Notes under the pieces: generated by a model
What the model was told of the DNA's origin: nothing
Database searches by the model: none
Seen by the model: only the letters and a program-made list of their open reading frames with translations
Assembly (NCBI RefSeq): GCF_002257705.1
Contig: NZ_LSLK01000024.1
Location: 1 to 11,848 of the forward strand
Reading direction: 5' to 3'
From: Sporomusa silvacetica DSM 10669
GTDB lineage: Bacteria > Bacillota > Negativicutes > Sporomusales > Sporomusaceae
DNA: 11,848 nt
Made by a program: the position numbers and the translations under genes
Shown: positions 6,375-11,848 of the stretch, in pieces
Layout: every line of letters starts with the position of its first letter
How positions within the stretch are numbered: position 1 is the stretch's first letter

Positions 6375-9300
6375 TCAATCGTTTTTATGGAGATGTATGC
6401 AAGAGTTTGCAGCGCTCTTTTGCAATTTCAAGTTGCCATGCGAAGAATTTGAGCTGTCAACTTTGTACCAAGCGGCATACATGACCGGCAAGACGATGAG
6501 TGTTAATATCGTAGCACCGAACAATCCACTGGCAATAGCGACGGCCATGGCTCCCCAGAAAACACTGGATACTAACGGAATCATCCCCAGTATGGCGGCT
6601 GCCGCTGTCAGCAGTATGGGACGCAGCCGAATGGCTGTTGCGTTGATAATCGCATCCCACATAGGCAGTCCCTCCGCAAGCAACTGATCAATCTGGTCCA
6701 TCAGGATAACCGAGTTGCGCATAATAATGCCTGTCAGAGCCAGAATTCCCAGTTGTACTACAAATCCCATCGGACTTCCCGTAAGAAGCAGGCCGATAAC
6801 TACGCCAATGATGCCCAGCGGCGCGGTTAACAGGGTCAGCACCATTTTGGCAATATTTTGCAGCTGGATCATTAAGAGAATCATAATGGTAATCAGCATC
6901 GCCGGTACCGGGGATTTGAGGAACCCGGTGGCTTTTATGCTATTTTCCATGGCCCCGTCATATTCGATGCTATAGCCCAGAGGCAGGCTGGCCCGCAGCT
7001 CCTTCAGGTCATTTTCATACACTTGCTGTACAATGTCGTTGCCAGTAATACCGGGACGGATTTCTGCCTGCACCAGAATCATCGGTTTTAAGTCACGACG
7101 CCAAATACGGCCCTCCTCCGCGTCGTAACTAATTTTGGCAATTTGGTCAAGTGGTACATACTTTCCATTGCCAATGTGGATATTCAAGTCTTTAAGATGG
7201 GAAGGATCATTTCTGTCCTGGGTGTCAAAGCGAAACAACATGCTCACAGTTTTATCCTTTTCTCGGAACTCGGCAATGGTTGCACCGGATAACTGAGTCT
7301 GGAGAGTGGCAGCCAATGCCTGGGTGCTCATGCTCAGCTTTCTGGCCTTATCCTGGTCAATCTCCAAATGCATGACTTTGCTTTTTTCGTCCCAGTTAAA
7401 ACTTACCTCTCTTACAGCAGGATGTGATGCCAGGGCATCTCGGACCTGGCCGGCGATTTCCCGGACCTTATCATGATCATATCCCTTAACCCGCAGCATA
7501 ACCGGGTAGTCTGACGGCATGCCGCTAGCGATCACCTTGATATGCCCCTGGACGCCGCTAAATTCTTCAGAGAGCAGAGTATTGATTTTTTCGGCCAGAA
7601 AACTACGGGTCTTGAGGTCTTTGGCAACAATTACAAATTCAGTGAAGTTGGTGCGTGGAAACACCGGCTCAAAGCTGAGGACAAAGCGCGGCGCTCCTTC
7701 GCCAACATGATAAGTATAGTAGGCAATATCGGGGTCTTCCTGGATGCGTTCAGCAAACCGGCGGGCCACTTCTTCCGACGATTTCAAGGAAGATCCTTCC
7801 GGCAGTTTGAGCTGTACTATCAACTCCGGGCGGGTGGAAGGAGGGAAGAATTCCTGTTTGACAAAGCCGAGCAAACCCAGCGCCCCAATAAAGCACGCTA
7901 CAGTGGCGAGCAGTACTTTTTTACGGTTTTGTAAGCACCAGGATAAAATTTGCTTAAACCAGCGGTAGAACGGAGTATCATACACGGCATCGCTGCTGTC
8001 TGTGTTTGCCTGGGGCTTAATTTTGATGAACAGGTAGCCTAACAGCGGTGTCGCTGTACCGGCAACCAGCCAGGATGTCAATAAGGCAAGGGTAATTACG
8101 GAAAAAATGGTAAAACAATACTCGGAAGCAGTGCCCTGGGAAAACCCGACCGGGATAAAACCGGCGCAGGTAATGAGTTCGCCGGTCAGGCGGGGATAGG
8201 CTGTCGACGTGTATGCAAAGCAGGCGGCGTTAAAGCGGTCCCAGCCTTGTTCCATTTTGACAACCATGGTTTCAATGGTGATGATCGCATCATCGACTAA
8301 CAATCCCAAAGCCAGGATCAGGGCACCCAGAGAAATTCTTTGTAAGTCAATGCCCAGTAAGTTCATGAACGCAAAGACGGTGGCAATGACCAGTGGAATG
8401 CAAAGAGCCACGATGACGCCTGGGCGCATACCCAGACTGGCAAAACTTACGATCAGGACAATAATGATAGCTTCCGCCAGGGATTCGACAAACTCATCAA
8501 TTGAGGTTTCTACTACTTTCGGCTGGTTGACGGTCTGGTGAAGCTCCAGTCCGGCGGGCAGTTCTTTTCTGAGATGCTCAATGGTTGTTTCCAGGTTTTT
8601 ACCGAGCGCAAGAATATTGCCGCCAGGTTCCATAGCCAGGGAGATGCCGATAGCCGGCTGGCCGTTATAGAAAAACTTCGGGTCGATCGGTTCGGAATAA
8701 CTGCGGGTTACTTTCGCTATGTCCCCTAGGCGGAATGTGCGTCCATTTGCCTGGATGGGTGTATTGCGGATGTCGTTCATGGTTTCAAACATGCCTGTGA
8801 TTCTTACATAGAGATTATCTGACGATGTTTCCAGCATGCCGCCGGGAGTCATTGCATTTTGTGTTTGCAAGGTAGAAGTAATGATGGCGGGTTCGATACC
8901 CAGTTGGGCCAATTTGCTATTTTCTATCTCGATATAAATTTTTTCGGTTTGTACACCGAGTAACTGGACTTTTCGCACACTAGGCACGCCTAGCAGAATG
9001 CGGCGGACTTTTTCTGCCTTTTCTCTTAACTCCTCATAGGTAAATCCGTCACCGGTCAGTGCATACATAACACCGTAGACTTCATCGTAACGGTCATTAA
9101 ATATGGGTGCAAGAGTGCCTTGCGGAAATGTGCCTTTGATGTCATTTACCATGTTGCGGGCTTCCAGCCACCGTGAGCGGATTTCGCTTTTCGGAACAGA
9201 ATCTTTTAAGTTTACGTAAATTACAGCGGATCCGGGAGTGGAGTAACTGTTTAAGTAATCAAGTCCCGGCAAATCCTGCAGTTTCTTTTCGATTTTATCC

Positions 9301-9500
9301 GTGACCTGTTCTTCCATCTCGCGGGCAGTGGCTCCCGGCCAGGCAACGGCCACAACCATTTGTTTTATTGTGAAATCCGGGTCTTCCATGCGACCCAGAT
9401 TTTTATAAGAAACTACGCCGGCAATGAAGAAGAGGGCGATAAAAAAATAAATAAACTGCTTGTGGCTTAGCGCCCATTCGGTGAGGTTGAAAGGTTTCAT
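6375..9500 (-). CDS. RND-family efflux pump, inner membrane subunit
   Basis: This 1041-residue protein is a full-length AcrB/MexB-like proton-driven exporter. It has two repeats, each starting with a membrane helix (about 14-33 and 528-546), a large periplasmic loop and further helices (about 340-490 and 863-1010). The TM4 proton-relay pair is present in LGLLVDDAIITIE (D403-D404). In the TM10 motif GIIMRNSVILMDQ the position of AcrB Lys940 is Arg928, as in some other branches of the family. It accepts substrates from the periplasm or membrane and passes them to an outer membrane channel through the fusion protein encoded just upstream. The start ATG overlaps the fusion protein stop by four bases (ATGA), which indicates translational coupling. 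Substrates cannot be read from sequence; drugs, solvents, bile-type compounds or metals are possible, though the protein lacks obvious metal-pump (CusA) features. Confidence 0.95.
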   Translation of the reverse strand: MKPFNLTEWALSHKQFIYFFIALFFIAGVVSYKNLGRMEDPDFTIKQMVVAVAWPGATAREMEEQVTDKIEKKLQDLPGLDYLNSYSTPGSAVIYVNLKDSVPKSEIRSRWLEARNMVNDIKGTFPQGTLAPIFNDRYDEVYGVMYALTGDGFTYEELREKAEKVRRILLGVPSVRKVQLLGVQTEKIYIEIENSKLAQLGIEPAIITSTLQTQNAMTPGGMLETSSDNLYVRITGMFETMNDIRNTPIQANGRTFRLGDIAKVTRSYSEPIDPKFFYNGQPAIGISLAMEPGGNILALGKNLETTIEHLRKELPAGLELHQTVNQPKVVETSIDEFVESLAEAIIIVLIVSFASLGMRPGVIVALCIPLVIATVFAFMNLLGIDLQRISLGALILALGLLVDDAIITIETMVVKMEQGWDRFNAACFAYTSTAYPRLTGELITCAGFIPVGFSQGTASEYCFTIFSVITLALLTSWLVAGTATPLLGYLFIKIKPQANTDSSDAVYDTPFYRWFKQILSWCLQNRKKVLLATVACFIGALGLLGFVKQEFFPPSTRPELIVQLKLPEGSSLKSSEEVARRFAERIQEDPDIAYYTYHVGEGAPRFVLSFEPVFPRTNFTEFVIVAKDLKTRSFLAEKINTLLSEEFSGVQGHIKVIASGMPSDYPVMLRVKGYDHDKVREIAGQVRDALASHPAVREVSFNWDEKSKVMHLEIDQDKARKLSMSTQALAATLQTQLSGATIAEFREKDKTVSMLFRFDTQDRNDPSHLKDLNIHIGNGKYVPLDQIAKISYDAEEGRIWRRDLKPMILVQAEIRPGITGNDIVQQVYENDLKELRASLPLGYSIEYDGAMENSIKATGFLKSPVPAMLITIMILLMIQLQNIAKMVLTLLTAPLGIIGVVIGLLLTGSPMGFVVQLGILALTGIIMRNSVILMDQIDQLLAEGLPMWDAIINATAIRLRPILLTAAAAILGMIPLVSSVFWGAMAVAIASGLFGATILTLIVLPVMYAAWYKVDSSNSSHGNLKLQKSAANSCIHLHKND

Positions 9501-10624
9501 AAAGAGTCACCGCCCAATTTCACTTTCTGTCCTTCATTGAGTTTATGTACTCCGGCAGTTACAATCCGTTCACCCTGCTGGAGACCTTCTAGCACTTGAA
9601 TGGTTCCAGCGCCGAATTGGCCGGTTTTAATTGGGCGCAAGGTAATGCTATCACCGGTGGTGACTACCCAAACGGCCGGCATACTGCCATTTTGATAGAT
9701 GGCCGCCAACGGAATCGAGACTGTTTGCTGCGTGTTGCCGCCCAGCAGGGTGACGGCAGCGGTCATGCCCAGTTTCATTTCCGGCGGCGGGTTGAGTAAG
9801 CTGATGCGCACTTTATAGGTGCGGGTTACCGGATCAGCCATGGGCGCGATTTCCCGTACCCTGCCATCCACTTTTACATTGGACAGCGCCCAAAATGTCA
9901 CTTTGAGTTGTTGGGCTTTGCGCAGTTCTTCTATCCGGTTTTCCGGGACGCTGATTTCCACTTCCCGTTCGCCATCCTGCACAAGCGTTAGCACCGGCTG
10001 TCCTGCGCTGACCACCTGCCCCATTTCCGCCAAGATGGCGGAAATTACACCCGGCCTGTCGGCGCGAAGTAGGCTGTAATCAAGTTGATTAGCCCCTTGC
10101 GTATGCTGGGCTGAAGCCTGTTGTACCGCAGCTGCAGCTACTTCATAGGCACTGACATATTGCTCGTAAGCCATGCGGCCGACAGCCCCTTGTTCATAGA
10201 GCTGCCGGAAGCGGTTCAGATTGCTTTCCGCCAGCCGGAGCTGGGATTCGGCAGAGTATACCTGGGCGGAAGTGCTGTTTACAGTCTGCTGAATATCTTT
10301 GGGATCGATCTGCATCAGCACATCGCCGGCGTTTATTACGCTACCCAGTTCTACATTTCGTTTTATAATTTTACCGCTGACCTGGAAAGCCAGTTGACTT
10401 TCATAGCGTCCGCGGACTTCGCCCGAATAGGTATATCCTTGCGTGGCGGCTGCAGCGCCGACTACGGCCGTCCGGACCACAGTAATATCATCGGCAACGG
10501 CTTCGGTCTGACGATGTTCTTTCCATACCATACCGCCGATGATACACAACGCCGCTACTATCGCAGTTAAACTGTAATATAATTGCTTTTTTGACACTTT
10601 AGTTAGCCAATTCAATTGTTGCAT
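9497..10624 (-). CDS. RND efflux membrane fusion protein (HlyD/AcrA type)
   Basis: This 375-residue periplasmic adaptor connects the RND pump to an outer membrane channel. An N-terminal membrane helix (about 15-34, YYSLTAIVAALCIIGGMVW) follows basic residues. Cys27 is preceded by Ala-Ala-Leu, which is not a standard lipobox, so it is probably an uncleaved anchor. Lipoyl half-motifs are VSGKIIKRNVELGSVINAGD (82-101) and PGVISAILAEMGQVVSAGQP (191-210), separated by an alpha-helical coiled-coil hairpin (about 112-180, rich in Gln/Ala/Glu) that would dock on the channel. Beta-barrel and membrane-proximal domains follow, with GRVREIAPMADPVTRTYKVR (254-273) typical of the family. The ribosome site GAGGTG overlaps the end of the 75-residue gene upstream, which ends 4 bases before this start. 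It overlaps the pump gene by 4 bases. Confidence 0.95.
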   Translation of the reverse strand: MQQLNWLTKVSKKQLYYSLTAIVAALCIIGGMVWKEHRQTEAVADDITVVRTAVVGAAAATQGYTYSGEVRGRYESQLAFQVSGKIIKRNVELGSVINAGDVLMQIDPKDIQQTVNSTSAQVYSAESQLRLAESNLNRFRQLYEQGAVGRMAYEQYVSAYEVAAAAVQQASAQHTQGANQLDYSLLRADRPGVISAILAEMGQVVSAGQPVLTLVQDGEREVEISVPENRIEELRKAQQLKVTFWALSNVKVDGRVREIAPMADPVTRTYKVRISLLNPPPEMKLGMTAAVTLLGGNTQQTVSIPLAAIYQNGSMPAVWVVTTGDSITLRPIKTGQFGAGTIQVLEGLQQGERIVTAGVHKLNEGQKVKLGGDSL

Positions 10625-10628
10625 GATG

Positions 10629-10856
10629 TTACACCTCGCGTTTGTTACTTTTTAAGGGGACATACTGGATCGAAGGTTTTTCATAAGAACAGACATGGAT
10701 TAATTGCCCATCACTAAACAGCTCGACTTTTCCCAGTTGTCTGCCTTCCCATGTCCATGTTTGGATGAGATCGGAAATTAGCTCGTTGATTTCTTCTCTT
10801 GGCAATGCCGGGTCGGCCATGCCGGGGATGCCGTGAATGATAGTGTATATTTCCAT
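10629..10856 (-). CDS. Small protein of unknown function in the pump operon
   Basis: I do not recognise this 75-residue protein. It begins MEIYTIIHGIPGMADPALPR, is mildly acidic in its first half (EEINELISDL), then has an aromatic WTWEGRQ segment and a beta-like stretch KVELFSDGQLIHVCSYEKPS with one Cys. There is no signal peptide or membrane helix, so it should be cytoplasmic. It looks real: ATG 10856 has a perfect AGGAGG ribosome site four bases away, and the gene ends 4 bases before the fusion protein start, so it is first in the efflux operon and likely translated with it. Its place suggests a role tied to efflux, such as an accessory or sensing protein, but nothing in the sequence says which. 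Confidence 0.75.
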   Translation of the reverse strand: MEIYTIIHGIPGMADPALPREEINELISDLIQTWTWEGRQLGKVELFSDGQLIHVCSYEKPSIQYVPLKSNKREV

Positions 10857-10938
10857 GATTCCTCCTGATCATCAGATTGGTTGATGTTGAAACAAGTTAC
10901 TGTTGAGGATATTTTTGAAAAAGATGCATAGATATATC

Positions 10939-10972
10939 TGTACTTAATTTACATTTTCAGTACATGTGGTAC
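10939..10972. promoter_or_regulatory. Candidate TetR operator cluster at the pump promoter
   Basis: Three GTAC elements lie at 10940-10943, 10960-10963 and 10969-10972. The first two form a 6-base-arm inverted repeat TGTACT...AGTACA (10939-10964). The 14 bases from 10939 match the minus-strand bases 11657-11644 at the tetR promoter in 12 positions. A protein binding at both sites, most simply the TetR product, would repress the efflux operon. This is inferred from shared sequence only. Confidence 0.55.
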
Positions 10973-10974
10973 AA
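10946..10974 (-). promoter_or_regulatory. Weak candidate promoter of the efflux operon
   Basis: Reading the minus strand, TTGTAC (10974-10969, 3 of 6 match) and TAAATT (10951-10946, 4 of 6) are separated by 17 bases and lie inside the GTAC cluster. Transcription would start near 10939, about 80 bases before the small gene. The match is poor, so the position is tentative, but a promoter is expected here because the tetR 3' hairpin intervenes. Confidence 0.3.
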
Positions 10975-10977
10975 AAG

Positions 10978-11017
10978 AGTATTTTTAAATCGCACCTTTG
11001 TGCGATTTAAAAATACT
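10978..11017. terminator. 18-bp perfect stem-loop between tetR and the pump promoter
   Basis: AGTATTTTTAAATCGCAC (10978-10995) and its exact reverse complement at 11000-11017 enclose a CTTT loop. It begins 12 bases after the tetR stop codon on the minus strand and ends 5 bases before the GTAC cluster. The minus strand continues CTTTTGT, a short T-rich tail. It most likely separates tetR transcription from the efflux operon. The stem is AT-rich outside and has A rather than T residues on its 3' arm, so it is not a textbook terminator. Confidence 0.6.
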
Positions 11018-11029
11018 GGAGGAAAAATC

Positions 11030-11593
11030 TCATTTATTAGGTGGGAGTAGTCCAAATACGATGATATCCGCCATTGCCGATAATGCATCCGCATGGGTCA
11101 TGTTGCTTTCTTCAAGAAACCGGTAGTTAAACAGATCATTCATCGCACTGGTTACGATTTGCCTGAGTACAGGTACATTGACGGGGCGAAGTGACTGAGT
11201 TTCAATATTCTGGATGATAAAGGATGTCAGGTGATGCAGCTGCTCCTGGCGGAAATCTGATACTAACTGCCATTCCTCAGGATAATAATGGCGAAGGTCA
11301 TCATAAAGACTATGATTATTGATGGAGCCAAACACTTTTGGTGCGACTTTAAGCAGGGCCTGAATTTTTTCCGTAACGGACAGTCCAGAGTTATTGTAGA
11401 TTTCCTGTTCCTGGTTTTGAACGTCCTGGGTAGCTGTAGCTATAATGTCATGCACAAGTTCATTTTTGGAGGCAAAGTGCTCATATAAAGAAGTTTTGCT
11501 GAGACTAAGACGCCTGGCCAGGTCGCTCATTGTAAATTTTACACCGCGGGTTTTCATTTCGTCGGCTGCGGCCATGAGAATTCGATTACGCAA
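11030..11593 (-). CDS. TetR/AcrR-family transcriptional regulator
   Basis: This 187-residue protein has the N-terminal TetR helix-turn-helix: RILMAAADEMKTRGVKFTMS (4-23), DLARRLSLSKTSLYEHFASK (24-43) with recognition helix around SKTSLYEHF, then NELVHDII. The C-terminal ligand/dimer domain (about 55-187) is not recognisable to a named subgroup. Such proteins usually repress a nearby efflux operon and their own gene and are released by a ligand, often a pump substrate. Here the pump operon follows on the same strand after a stem-loop and shares GTAC-type sites with this gene's promoter. The start is TTG 11593, supported by GAGGTGATC five bases upstream and by the HTH beginning right after it. 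The next in-frame ATG would leave out part of helix 1. Confidence 0.92.
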   Translation of the reverse strand: MRNRILMAAADEMKTRGVKFTMSDLARRLSLSKTSLYEHFASKNELVHDIIATATQDVQNQEQEIYNNSGLSVTEKIQALLKVAPKVFGSINNHSLYDDLRHYYPEEWQLVSDFRQEQLHHLTSFIIQNIETQSLRPVNVPVLRQIVTSAMNDLFNYRFLEESNMTHADALSAMADIIVFGLLPPNK

Positions 11594-11616
11594 AATAAGA
11601 TCACCTCAATTAGTTT

Positions 11617-11656
11617 GTACCGGAATGACAGAACAAGTACCGTATAATTTAAGTAC
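11617..11656. promoter_or_regulatory. Candidate TetR operator cluster at the tetR promoter
   Basis: GTAC occurs at 11617-11620, 11637-11640 and 11653-11656. The first pair is separated by 16 bases, exactly the spacing of the first pair at the pump promoter. The third adjoins the -10 box and falls on the expected transcription start, a position suited to autorepression. Confidence 0.55.
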
Positions 11657-11657
11657 A

Positions 11658-11686
11658 AGGATATACCACTTTTTAGCATATGTCAA
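11658..11686 (-). promoter_or_regulatory. tetR promoter
   Basis: On the minus strand a perfect TTGACA (11686-11681) is followed after 17 bases by TATCCT (11663-11658, 4 of 6). The predicted start near 11651 gives a leader of about 58 bases before the TTG start, and the GTAC elements lie over the start site and leader. Confidence 0.65.
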
Positions 11687-11771
11687 TCCATCATTACACA
11701 AAAAAAAAGCAAAATAGCAAGGGTTCATTGTAAAATGAAATGCAACACTCCCAATGAATAAAAAAGAACAA

Positions 11772-11836
11772 CCAATGTGAGAACTCATGTATGATAAAAG
11801 CGACCAAACCCAATCATACGGAGGTGTTCACATTGG
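11772..11836 (+). promoter_or_regulatory. Structured leader that can cover a start codon
   Basis: Two nested inverted repeats are seen: CCAATGTGA (11772-11780) with TCACATTGG (11828-11836), and GTATGAT (11789-11795) with ATCATAC (11813-11819). The outer 3' arm contains the TTG at 11833-11835, and the ribosome site CGGAGGTG (11819-11826) lies between the two right arms. This could be a translation-control fold or part of an insertion sequence end. Confidence 0.5.
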
Positions 11837-11848
11837 CTGTTATCACCA
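11833..11848 (+). CDS. Possible 5' end of a gene cut by the window edge
   Basis: After a strong ribosome site (CGGAGGTG, 11819-11826) a TTG at 11833 opens a frame reading M-A-V-I-T before the sequence ends. Six bases of spacing and TTG starts elsewhere in the window make this plausible. Five residues do not identify a protein; a transposase is one possibility, given the inverted repeats just upstream, but that is a guess. Confidence 0.35.

Noticed and set aside
6307..6687. A 126-codon plus-strand frame
   Set aside because: It is antisense to the end of the RND gene and has no ribosome site that stands out; a shadow of the pump.
7542..7934. A 130-codon plus-strand frame
   Set aside because: It lies inside the RND gene on the other strand, in the coding shadow of a well-conserved protein.
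10121..10570. A 149-codon plus-strand frame
   Set aside because: It is antisense to the membrane fusion protein gene and lacks recognisable features.
11606..11788. A 60-codon minus-strand frame upstream of tetR
   Set aside because: It covers the tetR promoter and operator-like sites and shows no protein character.

Overview
The window looks like chromosome from a spore-forming diderm Firmicute (Negativicutes, Sporomusa/Pelosinus-like). That is an inference from content: a Spo0E-family phosphatase (endospore former), a lysine riboswitch and Firmicute-style promoters and ribosome binding sites sit beside a tripartite-type RND efflux system, which normally implies an outer membrane. I could not compare with any database.

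Left part (1-673, + strand): the 3' end of a 23S rRNA gene, a roughly 300-base structured spacer with no recognisable 5S gene, then initiator tRNA-Met and tRNA-His. The spacer contains long-range inverted repeats and an exact 14-bp tandem duplication complementary to the 23S 3' flank.

Lysine block (862-2562, + strand): a near-consensus promoter, an L-box lysine riboswitch, an intrinsic terminator, a second hairpin whose 5' arm nearly copies the terminator's, and a lysA-type diaminopimelate decarboxylase starting with TTG.

Middle (2686-5012, + strand): a decayed sensor histidine kinase (frameshift plus loss of the middle of the kinase core); a 57-residue Spo0E-like protein; a eukaryotic-type hexokinase 8 nt downstream; then tRNA-Arg(ACG) with a perfect consensus promoter and its own terminator. 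Bases 5013-5384 carry no convincing gene.

Right part (5385-11593, - strand): a TetR-family regulator followed by a likely operon of a 75-residue protein of unknown function, a membrane fusion protein, an RND pump and an HSL-family esterase. No outer membrane channel gene is visible. Both the tetR promoter and the pump promoter region carry three GTAC elements and share a 14-base block matching at 12 positions. I read these as candidate operators through which the TetR protein represses itself and the pump. A perfect 18-bp stem-loop separates tetR from the pump promoter.

Right edge (11772-11848): the first codons of a possible + strand gene, cut off by the window, with a leader that can fold over its start codon.
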